Under the pieces are notes generated by a model, which saw nothing but the letters and a program-made list of their open reading frames with translations, did no database searches and was not told the DNA's origin. The position numbers and the translations under genes are program-made. 64,000 bases of DNA from Oribacterium sp. oral taxon 102 (GTDB lineage: Bacteria > Bacillota > Clostridia > Lachnospirales > Lachnospiraceae), in assembly GCF_013394775.1 (NCBI RefSeq), contig NZ_JABXYT010000001.1, positions 572,501 to 636,500 of the forward strand, written 5' to 3'. Positions 8,892-17,202 of this stretch are shown here, piece by piece; within the stretch, counting starts at the first letter, position 1; every line of letters begins with the position of its first letter.

Positions 8892-9388
8892 TGGAAAGGC
8901 AGTCTTCCGTTGAGAGCATGTCGAAGGCGATGATCGAGATCGCCTGGCGGGTGATCATGCTCTCTGGCGTGATCTACCTCACGATGCTGGGCATCACGAG
9001 GGTGTACAGCTTTGGGCATGGTCTGCTCTACGACCATGCCATGGAGGCACCTCCGGGGACGGATGTCGATTTTGAGATTCGTCTCACAGACGATCGGGAC
9101 AGCATCGGTGCGCGGCTCCAATCGGAGGGACTGATCGACAACCTTTCTGCCTTTTCTCTTCAATCGCGGCTTTACAAGACGGACTTCGAGCCGGGCAGCT
9201 ATACGCTGAATACCTCGATGACGCTGAGCGAGCTCCTGAGCTACCTGAGCGAGGAGGGGCAGAAGCAGAGGGAGCTGAAGGAGAAGAAGCTTGTAGCCGA
9301 GAGCGTTTCTCCCATAGAGACGACGGAGGAGGCGGAGGTGATCGGCGGAAATGAGGACGTCATCGGCGGGAACGAGGATGTCTCCTAG
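8891..9388 (+). CDS. MltG/YceG-like membrane protein, N-terminal part only
   Basis: A 165-aa protein with one N-terminal transmembrane helix (about residues 19-36) followed by a segment, PGTDVDFEIRLTDDRDS to YTLNTSMTLSELLSYL, that resembles the LysM-like subdomain of the endolytic transglycosylase MltG: an inhibitor-like region preceding substrate cleavage in full-length enzymes. The catalytic YceG domain with its Glu is absent; full MltG is about 330-400 aa. The C-terminal tail carries a tandem VIGGNEDVIGGNEDV repeat. The ATG overlaps the RNase J stop (TAATG), so it is translationally coupled. Such short forms recur in Lachnospiraceae after rnj; function not established. Confidence 0.7.
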   Translation: MERQSSVESMSKAMIEIAWRVIMLSGVIYLTMLGITRVYSFGHGLLYDHAMEAPPGTDVDFEIRLTDDRDSIGARLQSEGLIDNLSAFSLQSRLYKTDFEPGSYTLNTSMTLSELLSYLSEEGQKQRELKEKKLVAESVSPIETTEEAEVIGGNEDVIGGNEDVS

Positions 9389-9404
9389 GGAAGAGGTAAG
9401 CTGT

Positions 9405-10055
9405 TTGATCACAGAAGAAAAGCTGGTAAAATTCATACATTCCCTGGAGCCGGATCGGAGTCCGGCTCTGGAGAAAATACGGAGAGAAGCGTCTGCTGCG
9501 GCAGTCCCGATCATTCGGGACGAGACAGCGGCGCTTCTCAAGTGTTTCATCCGGATGAAGAAGCCGAAGCGGATTCTGGAGATCGGAACCGCCGTCGGCT
9601 ATTCCGCGCTTACCATGGCAGAGTGTATGCCGTCGGACGGCGCGCTCTGGACGATCGAGAACTATCCGGAGCGGATTATGCGGGCGCGGCGGAACTTTAC
9701 GGAAACGGGCTATGGCAGCCGCATCCATCTGCTCGAGGGGGATGCCGGAGGATGGATCCGGAGCTATGCAGAGCAGGGGGAAAAGTTTGATCTGATCTTT
9801 CTGGATGCCGCGAAGGCGCAGTATCCGCTGTGGCTGCCGGAGCTCCTCCGGCTGCTTCCGGCGGGCGGCGTACTGCTGAGCGACAATGTCCTGCAGGGCG
9901 GCAGTATTGCGGAGAGCCGCTTTCAGATTGAGCGGCGGGAGCGGACGATTCACAGCAGGATGCGGGAGTATCTCTTCCGCCTGAAGCATGAGGAGGGTCT
10001 CGAAAGCGCCGTCATTCCGATCGGAGACGGGCTTTCCGTTTCCGTGAAAAAATGA
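9405..10055 (+). CDS. O-methyltransferase (class I SAM-dependent, TrmR/CCoAOMT-like)
   Basis: A 216-aa member of the O-methyltransferase family 3 that includes the B. subtilis tRNA wobble enzyme TrmR, which methylates 5-hydroxyuridine. Seen: SAM motif ILEIGTAVGYSALTMAE, the Asp/metal site FDLIFLDAAKAQYP, and LLPAGGVLLSDNVLQGG. The TTG start is preferred because GGAAGAGG lies eight bases upstream and the length then fits the family; an ATG nine codons earlier overlaps the previous gene. The next gene encodes a U32 peptidase of the type linked to tRNA hydroxyuridine synthesis, so the pair may hydroxylate and then methylate wobble U34; this is inference. Confidence 0.85.
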   Translation: MITEEKLVKFIHSLEPDRSPALEKIRREASAAAVPIIRDETAALLKCFIRMKKPKRILEIGTAVGYSALTMAECMPSDGALWTIENYPERIMRARRNFTETGYGSRIHLLEGDAGGWIRSYAEQGEKFDLIFLDAAKAQYPLWLPELLRLLPAGGVLLSDNVLQGGSIAESRFQIERRERTIHSRMREYLFRLKHEEGLESAVIPIGDGLSVSVKK

Positions 10056-10105
10056 GCGGCGGAGAGAGGTAAGGACAGAGCAGCAGGGAAAGGAATGATA
10101 GAGAA

Positions 10106-11338
10106 TTGAGGGGAACAGAGCTTTTGGTTCCGGCGGGATCGCTGGAGACGCTGCGGGTGGCAGTGGACTATGGTGCGAATGCCGTTTATCTCGGCGGGGA
10201 GGCATTCGGGCTCCGCGCGAATGCGAAGAATTTCACAATACAGGAGATCCGCGAGGGGGTTCGGATCGCGCATGAGAAGCGGGTAAAGGTCTTCGTGACC
10301 GCGAACATCCTGGCGCATAACTATGATATGCCGGGTGTGCGGGAATATTTCACAGAGCTTCGGGATACCGGGATTGACGCGGTGCTGATCGCCGATCCGG
10401 GTGTATTCATGCTCGCGAAGGAGCTGCTTCCGGAGACGATAGAGCTTCATATCTCGACGCAGGCAAACAACACGAACTATGAAACCTTCCTTTTCTGGCA
10501 TCGCCTGGGCGCGAAGCGCGTGGTCTGTGCACGGGAGCTGAGTCTCTCGGAGATTCGGGAGATTCGGAGACGGGTTCCGGAGGAGATGGAGATCGAGGCG
10601 TTTGTCCACGGCGCGATGTGCATGTCCTATTCCGGACGCTGCATGCTTTCGAACTATATGACCGGCAGAGACGCGAACCGCGGAGAGTGTACGCATCCCT
10701 GCCGCTGGAAATACAGCGTGCAGGAGGAGAGCCGTCCGGGAGAGTATTTCCCGGTATTCGAGAACGAGCGGGGAAGCTTCCTTTTCAATTCGAAGGATCT
10801 CTGTATGATCGAACATATTCCGGAGCTGATCGAGGCGGGCGTGAATTCCCTGAAAATTGAGGGAAGAATGAAGACCGCGCTCTACTGTGCGACGGTGGCG
10901 AGAACCTACCGGAGGGCGATTGACGATTATCTGGAGAGCCCGGAGAGGTACTGCGCGAATATGGAGTGGTACAAGACGGAGATCGGGAAGTGCACCCACC
11001 GCGAGTTTACGACCGGCTTCTACTATGGGAAGCCGCAGGCGGAGGATCATATCTATGATTCCAGTACCTATGTGACCGGCTCGACTTACCTCGGCACGGT
11101 GCAGGAGAGCGACGGGGCGTGGTGCTATCTCGAGCAGAAAAACAAGTTTTCTGTCGGAGAGCAGCTCGAGATCATGCAGCCGGACGGCACGGATATCCTC
11201 GCAGAGGTGCTGGAAATCCGGGACAGCGAGACAGATCTCCCGCAGGCATCCTGCCCGCATGCCCGGCAGCGGCTGAAGGTCAGGCTGAGCGTCTGCCCTG
11301 TGCCCGGCAATTTGCTTCGTGCCGGAGGGGCATCCTGA
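10106..11338 (+). CDS. Peptidase U32 family protein (TrhP-like)
   Basis: A 410-aa U32 family protein. Members called TrhP support prephenate-dependent 5-hydroxylation of wobble uridine in tRNA; others were described as collagenases. Seen: LLVPAGSLETLRVAVDYGA at the N terminus, ANNTNYETFLFWHRLGAKRVVCAREL, and the signature EAFVHGAMCMSYSGRCMLS with further Cys in RGECTHPCRW, consistent with an Fe-S site. Start taken at TTG (MRGTELLVPAG) since family proteins begin here. Fifty bases after the O-methyltransferase gene, so probably the same transcript. Confidence 0.9.
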   Translation: MRGTELLVPAGSLETLRVAVDYGANAVYLGGEAFGLRANAKNFTIQEIREGVRIAHEKRVKVFVTANILAHNYDMPGVREYFTELRDTGIDAVLIADPGVFMLAKELLPETIELHISTQANNTNYETFLFWHRLGAKRVVCARELSLSEIREIRRRVPEEMEIEAFVHGAMCMSYSGRCMLSNYMTGRDANRGECTHPCRWKYSVQEESRPGEYFPVFENERGSFLFNSKDLCMIEHIPELIEAGVNSLKIEGRMKTALYCATVARTYRRAIDDYLESPERYCANMEWYKTEIGKCTHREFTTGFYYGKPQAEDHIYDSSTYVTGSTYLGTVQESDGAWCYLEQKNKFSVGEQLEIMQPDGTDILAEVLEIRDSETDLPQASCPHARQRLKVRLSVCPVPGNLLRAGGAS

Positions 11339-11360
11339 GTATTCCGAAGAGGAGGAGAGT

Positions 11361-12221
11361 ATGGAGCTGTACTTTGCGATCTGCGGGATCGCCGCACTGT
11401 CGTATTTCATACTGATTCTGTTTTACAATGGGATCTGCTCCTTTCTGTGGTTCTGGCCGCTGCTTTCGGCAGTGCATTTTCTGCTGCTGGCACTTACCCG
11501 GGTAATCCGGCGGAAGAAGCGGCGAAAAGAGGAAATCCGGCTCGCGCCGGCGGTATTTCTGTATACGAGCTATGGGCTTTTGATGCTGGTTCTGCTCTCA
11601 ACGCTGGCGTTGATTTTCTCCCACGCAGGAACGACGGAGGAGCGGAATCTCGACTATGTGATCGTACTGGGAACCGATCTCCGTAACAATCGCCTAACGA
11701 ATTCGCTGCGGGCGCGGCTGGATCGTGCGCTGGAGTACCACAGAGAAAATCCGAAGACGGTGTTCGTGCTGTCCGGCGGGCATGGCGATTACAATACCAG
11801 CACAGAGGCGGGCGTGATGTATTTCTACATGATACAGCACGAGGTGCCGCAGCGGAAGCTGCTGATGGAGTTCTATTCCGCCTCGACGCAGGAGAAGGTA
11901 GGGTATTCGATGCAGACGATCCTTCAGGATCAGAGGGAGCTCCTCTCCGGAGAGTCCAGCTATGATAGGGGCAGAGGCATCGGCGATGATGCAGCGCTGT
12001 ATCCGGAGGATACGGAGGTGATCCTTGCGGAGGATCGTCCGCTCCGGATCGGGATACTGACCTCGGAATGGAATCTCTATCGCGCCTCCTGTATGGCGGA
12101 GCGCTATGGGGTCGGAACGACCTATCCGATCGGGGCGCGCAGCGATGAGCTGATGCTGCCGCACCTCTCCGTCAGGGAGGCGGCGGCGATCCTGAAGGAT
12201 CGTCTGGTCGGAAATATATGA
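11361..12221 (+). CDS. YdcF-family (DUF218) membrane protein
   Basis: A 286-aa protein with an N-terminal membrane region of about four helices (residues 1-95: IAALSYFILILFYN, FLWFWPLLSAVHFLLLAL, LLMLVLLSTLALIF) followed by a DUF218 domain beginning DYVIVLGTDLRNN, with FVLSGGHGDYN and the SASTQEK segment conserved. DUF218 proteins such as SanA/ElyC are tied to envelope and lipid-linked precursor metabolism; the substrate here is unknown. The ATG is set by GGAGGAG directly upstream. It follows the U32 gene by 22 bp. Confidence 0.82.
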   Translation: MELYFAICGIAALSYFILILFYNGICSFLWFWPLLSAVHFLLLALTRVIRRKKRRKEEIRLAPAVFLYTSYGLLMLVLLSTLALIFSHAGTTEERNLDYVIVLGTDLRNNRLTNSLRARLDRALEYHRENPKTVFVLSGGHGDYNTSTEAGVMYFYMIQHEVPQRKLLMEFYSASTQEKVGYSMQTILQDQRELLSGESSYDRGRGIGDDAALYPEDTEVILAEDRPLRIGILTSEWNLYRASCMAERYGVGTTYPIGARSDELMLPHLSVREAAAILKDRLVGNI

Positions 12222-12362
12222 TGCGCTCCATATGACGCGCATATGACTGCGACGGCATTGCCTGCGGGAGCGCCTTTTGGGGGTGCATGCCGATGGCACG
12301 GGAATGATAAATAAATCAGCGCTTCCTTGGGAGTGGGAAAGGTATTGCAGAGGAAAGAAAAT

Positions 12363-15305
12363 ATGAAGAATTATGAGCTGCTCGAAGAAAAGAGGCTTCC
12401 GGAGATCGACAGCGAGGCGTGCGTTTACCGCCACAAAAGATCCGGCGCGCAGGTTTTCACAATGAAGAATGCGGATGAGAATCGCGTCTTCAGCATTGCC
12501 TTCCGAACGCCTGCGGAGGATTCCACGGGCGTCGCGCACATTATGGAGCATTCCGTGCTCTGCGGTTCCGAGCGCTTTCCGCTGAAGGATCCGTTCGTGG
12601 AGCTGGCGAAGGGCTCTCTCAATACCTTCCTGAATGCCATGACCTACCCGGACAAGACGGTTTACCCGGTGGCATCCACGAATGAGAAGGACTTCGAAAA
12701 CCTGATGAACGTCTACATGGACGCGGTGCTGCATCCGAACTGCCTTCGGGACGAGCGCATTTTTCGGCAGGAGGGATGGCATTACGAGCTGGAGAATGCG
12801 GCATCAGAGCTTCGCATCAACGGCGTCGTGTATAATGAGATGAAGGGTGCATTTTCCAGTCCGGAGTCGGTGCTGGAGCGCTACATCCTGCATTCGCTCT
12901 TTCCGGATACGAGCTACGGCAACGAATCCGGCGGCGATCCGGAGATGATTCCGGAGCTGAGCTATGCGCAGTTCTGTGCCTTCCATGCGCGCTACTATCA
13001 CCCATCCAATTCCTATATTGTGCTCTACGGCGATCTGGACATGGAGGAGCGGCTGGAATGGCTGGATCGGGAATACCTTTCTCAGTATGCGGCGATTGCT
13101 CCGGCGTCGGAGCTTCGGCGGCAGACCGCCTTTTCGAAGCCGATCCGGGAGGAGATCCGGTATTCTGTCGGGGAGAAGGAGCCGGTGCGGAAGAGCACTT
13201 ATCTCTCCTATAATATCGTGATCGGGGACAATCTCGATGCGAAGCGCAACATGGCATTCTCTGTGCTTGATTACGCGCTGCTCTCCGCACCGGGCGCGCC
13301 GCTGAAGCAGGCGCTCCTCGAGGCGGGAATCGGAGAGGATATCTTCGGCGGCTTCGAGGATGGAATCCTGCAGCCGTATTTCTCCATTACGGCGAAGAAT
13401 GCGGCAAAAAAGGACGAAAAGCGTTTCGTGCAGCTGATTACGGAGAAGCTCCGGGCGCTTTCCGAGCAGGGGCTGGACAGGAAGACGCTGCTTGCGGCGA
13501 TTAACCATGATGAGTTCCGGTGCCGGGAAGCGGACTATGGCAGAACGCCGAAGGGGCTTATCTACGGGCTGACTGCATTGGATAGCTGGATCTACGGCGA
13601 GAAGCCGTGGCTTCATATCGAGACGGAGCAGTTCTATGCGGTGCTTCGGGAGGCGGCAGAGCAGGGATATTTCGAGGCGCTGATCCGGGAGTATCTGCTC
13701 AGAAACCCGCACAGCTCTCTGGTCGTCGTATCACCGGAGAGGGGGCTTCATGAGAAGCGGGAGCAGGCGCTTCGGGAACAGCTCGCGGAGCGAAAGGCGG
13801 CGCTGTCCGAGCAGGCGCTTCGGCAGCTGATCGACGATACCGGTGCGCTCCGGCGTTACCAGGAGGAGGGAAACAGCGAGGCAGCACTTCGGACGCTGCC
13901 GATCCTGTCCCGAGAGGACATCGATCCGAAGGCGGCGGAATACCGCTATACGGTGTCCCGGGCGTCAGGCATCCCGCTGCTCTCCTCCGAGCTTCCGAGC
14001 AGAGGCATACTTTACCTTCGCCTGAATTTCAATACCGCTGCCCTGACGGAGGAAGAGCTTCCCTATGCGGCACTGCTGAAGACCGTGCTCGGCTACATGG
14101 ATACCGGGAAGCACAGCCTGCAGGCTCTGAGCTCTGAGATCCTGCTCCATACCGGCGGGATCAGCTTCGATATGACGGCATATCCGGACCTTCGAAGCTA
14201 TGAGCATTATACCGGTGTATTCAGCGTCGATCTGAAGCTCCTCCGGGAGGAGATCGGAACAGGGCTTTCTCTGGCGCAGGAGATCCTGCATCAGACGAGA
14301 TATGCGTCGGAGAAGCGGATGATGGAGATCCTCAATGAGAGCCGCTCGAGGGAACGGATGCGCGCGCAGGAGAGCAGTCATACCTATGCGGTCAACCGTG
14401 CAACATCGGGCTTCTCCGGGACGGCACGCTATCAGGAGCTCTGCGGCGGGATCGCATATCTATGGTTTGTCGAGGAAATCGCGGCGAGCTACCGGAGGGC
14501 GCCGGAAAAGCTCACAGCGAAGCTCCGGGAGGTCAGCGCGAAGCTGTTCCGAATGGAGAATCTCTTCCTTTCTGCGGGCGGAGAAAAGAGCTGCCATATG
14601 CGCTTAGATACGCTCCTGCCGGAATGGAAGCGGGCGTTCGAGGAGAGCTACGACAGTATGGTATCCGGCATGGGATGGCGGAGAGAGACAGCTCCCGCGG
14701 GGGCGCAGCTCCTGCTTTCCGGAAGCCGCAGGGAGGGCTTCGGCATGAGCTCACAGGTCAACTATGTGGCGCAGACGGGCCGCTTTGACACGGAGAAGCT
14801 GCCCTATACCGGCGCGCTTCGGGCGCTGAAGGGAATCCTGAACTATGAATACCTCTGGAAGAATCTCCGGGAGAAGGGCGGCGCGTACGGCTGTATGTCA
14901 GGCTTCGGACGGAGTGGTGAGGGCTATCTCGTCTCTTATCGGGATCCGAAGCTGCGGGAAACGCTGGAGGTTTACGAGAGGCTGCCGGACTATATCCGCA
15001 GCTTTACGGCGACGGATCGGACGATGATGAAGTACATTATCGGCGCGATTTCCGAGCTGGATACGCCCCGCACGAACCATGCGAAGTCGCTTCTGAATCT
15101 GAGTGCTTACCTCTCCGGTGTGACGGAGGAGCTGCTGCAGCGGGAGCGGGAGGAGCTTCTGCATTGTACTGCCGCGGATATCCGGGCGCTGGTTCCATAT
15201 GTGGAGGCGATCCTCGCGGATGGGGCGTCCTGCACGATCGGCGGCAGCGCAGCGGTCAGGGATGCAGGAAGCGCCTTTGACAGCGTCGAAGCGCTCTTCA
15301 GCTGA
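12363..15305 (+). CDS. M16C insulinase-family zinc metallopeptidase (presequence protease-like)
   Basis: A 980-aa inverzincin of the PreP/falcilysin (M16C) type that degrades peptides in an enclosed chamber. The inverted zinc motif HIMEH is at residues 59-63 (GVAHIMEHSVLCGS), with the downstream helix containing EGWHYEL supplying the third ligand. The central M16C-associated region and the C-terminal glycine-rich signature KNLREKGGAYGCMSGF are present, and the length matches the family (about 970-1000). No signal peptide, so cytosolic. Start at ATG after GAGGAAAG; upstream in-frame codons add nothing family-like. The gene stands alone, followed 25 bp later by era. Confidence 0.93.
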   Translation: MKNYELLEEKRLPEIDSEACVYRHKRSGAQVFTMKNADENRVFSIAFRTPAEDSTGVAHIMEHSVLCGSERFPLKDPFVELAKGSLNTFLNAMTYPDKTVYPVASTNEKDFENLMNVYMDAVLHPNCLRDERIFRQEGWHYELENAASELRINGVVYNEMKGAFSSPESVLERYILHSLFPDTSYGNESGGDPEMIPELSYAQFCAFHARYYHPSNSYIVLYGDLDMEERLEWLDREYLSQYAAIAPASELRRQTAFSKPIREEIRYSVGEKEPVRKSTYLSYNIVIGDNLDAKRNMAFSVLDYALLSAPGAPLKQALLEAGIGEDIFGGFEDGILQPYFSITAKNAAKKDEKRFVQLITEKLRALSEQGLDRKTLLAAINHDEFRCREADYGRTPKGLIYGLTALDSWIYGEKPWLHIETEQFYAVLREAAEQGYFEALIREYLLRNPHSSLVVVSPERGLHEKREQALREQLAERKAALSEQALRQLIDDTGALRRYQEEGNSEAALRTLPILSREDIDPKAAEYRYTVSRASGIPLLSSELPSRGILYLRLNFNTAALTEEELPYAALLKTVLGYMDTGKHSLQALSSEILLHTGGISFDMTAYPDLRSYEHYTGVFSVDLKLLREEIGTGLSLAQEILHQTRYASEKRMMEILNESRSRERMRAQESSHTYAVNRATSGFSGTARYQELCGGIAYLWFVEEIAASYRRAPEKLTAKLREVSAKLFRMENLFLSAGGEKSCHMRLDTLLPEWKRAFEESYDSMVSGMGWRRETAPAGAQLLLSGSRREGFGMSSQVNYVAQTGRFDTEKLPYTGALRALKGILNYEYLWKNLREKGGAYGCMSGFGRSGEGYLVSYRDPKLRETLEVYERLPDYIRSFTATDRTMMKYIIGAISELDTPRTNHAKSLLNLSAYLSGVTEELLQREREELLHCTAADIRALVPYVEAILADGASCTIGGSAAVRDAGSAFDSVEALFS

Positions 15306-15330
15306 GAATGAAGGAGAGAAGGAGAAGGAA

Positions 15331-16239
15331 ATGCCGATGACAAAATCAGGCTTCGTGGCATTGGTGGGACGCCCGAACGTAGGGAAATCCACGCTTATGA
15401 ATGGGATCGTGGGCCAGAAGATCGCGATTACCTCCCGGAAGCCGCAGACGACGAGAAATCAGATTATGGCGGTCTATGATGATGCGCGCGGACAGATCGT
15501 TTTTCATGATACGCCGGGCATCCATAAGGCGAAGAACAAGCTTTCGGAATATATGGATCATGTCGCGGAGAAGGCGCTCGGGGATGTGGATCTCGTGCTT
15601 TGGCTGGTAGAGCCGAGCAGCTTCATCGGAGAGGGAGAGCGGCATATCGCCGAGGTGCTCTCCCACAGCCGTAAGAAAAAAGTGCTGGTCATCAACAAGA
15701 TCGACACCTTAAAGGATAAGGAGAAGCTCGATGAGATCATCGGGAGCTACCGGCAGCTGCTGGAGCTCTCGGATGTGATCGCAGTATCGGCATACCGGAA
15801 GCAGGGCATGGAGGAGCTGAAGGATCTGATCTATCGCTTCCTTCCGGAGGGGCCGCGCTATTATGACGAGGATACCGTGACGGATATGCCCATGCGGGAC
15901 ATCGCTGCGGAGCTGATCCGGGAACAGGCGCTGTACAAGCTGGATAATGAGGTTCCGCACGGCATAGCGGTGCTGATCGAGGAGATGAAGCAGCGCCCGA
16001 ACGGTCTCTGGGATATCAAGGCGAGCATTATCTGTGAGAGGGAGGCGCACAAGGGCATCATTATCGGAAAGGGCGGCGCTATGCTGAAGCGTATCGGTAC
16101 CGGTGCGCGTCTGGAGATCGAAAAGCTCGTCGAAAACCGGGTGAATCTGAGCCTTTTCGTGAAGGTGCGCAGGGACTGGCGGGAGAACAGTTCTTATCTG
16201 AAGGAATACGGCTACCGCGAGGACAAAGAGCGGTACTGA
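15331..16239 (+). CDS. era: GTPase Era
   Basis: An essential Ras-like GTPase that binds the 3' end of 16S rRNA and assists 30S assembly. 302 aa. G1 P-loop GRPNVGKST at about residues 13-21, switch region KPQTTRNQI, G3 DTPG, G4 NKID, G5 SAYRKQG, and a C-terminal type II KH domain with GIIIGKGGAMLKRIG (about 230-245). The ATG follows GGAGAAGGA; a second ATG two codons later is also possible. The stop codon abuts the recO start (TGAATG), a common Firmicutes pairing. Confidence 0.96.
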   Translation: MPMTKSGFVALVGRPNVGKSTLMNGIVGQKIAITSRKPQTTRNQIMAVYDDARGQIVFHDTPGIHKAKNKLSEYMDHVAEKALGDVDLVLWLVEPSSFIGEGERHIAEVLSHSRKKKVLVINKIDTLKDKEKLDEIIGSYRQLLELSDVIAVSAYRKQGMEELKDLIYRFLPEGPRYYDEDTVTDMPMRDIAAELIREQALYKLDNEVPHGIAVLIEEMKQRPNGLWDIKASIICEREAHKGIIIGKGGAMLKRIGTGARLEIEKLVENRVNLSLFVKVRRDWRENSSYLKEYGYREDKERY

Positions 16240-16887
16240 ATGAGGGAGGAGCTGGAGCTTCACGGGCTGGTACTCTCCTCCCGGCCTGTGAGAGAATTTG
16301 ACAAACGCCTGACGCTTCTGACGAAGGAAGCCGGTAAGCTGACGGTCTGGGCATCCGGTGCCAAGAAGCCTGGCTCGCCGCTGATGGCAGGAACGAGAAA
16401 CTTCGTGTTCGGCACCTTCTTCCTGCATAGAGGAAAAAACGGCTATAATCTGCAAAGCGTCGGGGTGCGGGAATATTTTACGGAAATTGCGCTGGATCTG
16501 CGTAATGCCTGCTATGGCTCCTACCTGCTGGAGCTGCTGGACTTCATCGCGCAGGAGGAGCTGCCGGCAGAGGAAATGGTGAATCTGCTCTACCTTTCCC
16601 TTCGTGCGATCCTGAATCCGAGCCTGCCGGACGAGCTGATCCGCCGGATCTTCGAGCTTCGCCTGCTCTATCTGAACGGCGAATACACGGAGAAGCCGCC
16701 GAATCCGTCCAGCGAGGCGTGTGCCTACGCGTGGAGGTATATTCTGGAAAGCCCGCTCCGGAAGCTCTATACCTTCACCTTGACAGAGGAGGTGCTGAGG
16801 GAGCTTTCCGATAATGTGGATGTGCTGCTGCGGGAGCTGCTGCCGTACCGTTTCAAGAGTCTGGAGGTTCTGCGCGCCATCGTCTGA
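16240..16887 (+). CDS. recO: DNA repair protein RecO, without zinc finger
   Basis: Annealing and RecA-loading mediator of the RecFOR pathway. 215 aa against the usual 240-260. The N-terminal OB-fold (LHGLVLSSRPVREFDKRLTLLT, then AGKLTVWASGAKKPGS) and the helical C-terminal core (RYILESPLRKLYTFTL) are clear. Between LLYLNGEY and SEACAYAWRYI the four-cysteine zinc finger normally found in Firmicutes RecO is missing; only about ten residues bridge the gap. The reading frame is intact, so this looks like a loss rather than a sequencing frameshift. ATG is directly at the era stop. Confidence 0.88.
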   Translation: MREELELHGLVLSSRPVREFDKRLTLLTKEAGKLTVWASGAKKPGSPLMAGTRNFVFGTFFLHRGKNGYNLQSVGVREYFTEIALDLRNACYGSYLLELLDFIAQEELPAEEMVNLLYLSLRAILNPSLPDELIRRIFELRLLYLNGEYTEKPPNPSSEACAYAWRYILESPLRKLYTFTLTEEVLRELSDNVDVLLRELLPYRFKSLEVLRAIV

Positions 16888-17202
16888 GACGCGGTGCGGC
16901 ATTTCGTCGGATTTCCGCTTGAAAGCGGCGCGCATTCCGCTCTATAATGTGGGAATAGTCCAGCTGAAATGCGCTCTGTGCAGGGTGTGGGATAAAGCGG
17001 CTGCTGCGAAAAGTACGGGAACCGTTTAGGCAAGCCATTCACGATTCGCTGAAACAGAAACGATTGCTAGGAATTTGAACCTCCATGCCGAAAGCTTCGG
17101 AGAAGCGAAGCATCGCGAGAGAAGGATACGATTGGTGCTGCCGAGGCTTTTCGGCATGGAGATTTACTTGATCGGAGAGGATTCCGATTCGGAGGATGCA
17201 GA
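16888..17202 (+). promoter_or_regulatory. guaA leader with structured hairpin element (17081-17161)
   Basis: No gene in this 315-bp gap. At 17081-17095 CTCCATGCCGAAAGC pairs with GCTTTTCGGCATGGAG at 17146-17161 (one bulge), enclosing an inner hairpin GCTTCG/CGAAGC at 17094-17111. A related element with the same inner hairpin lies before murB (36061-36137). In both, GCTTCGG could pair instead with a downstream CCGA(A/G)GC, giving mutually exclusive stems. Guanine- or PRPP-riboswitch conserved cores were looked for and not seen. Interpretation open: mobile hairpin repeat or cis-acting RNA. Confidence 0.5.

Noticed and set aside
9950..11410. 486-codon minus-strand frame over the U32 gene
   Set aside because: Antisense shadow with biased composition and no motif.
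16888..17202. Guanine/purine riboswitch before guaA
   Set aside because: The conserved purine aptamer core and paired loops are not visible; structure is instead shared with the murB leader.
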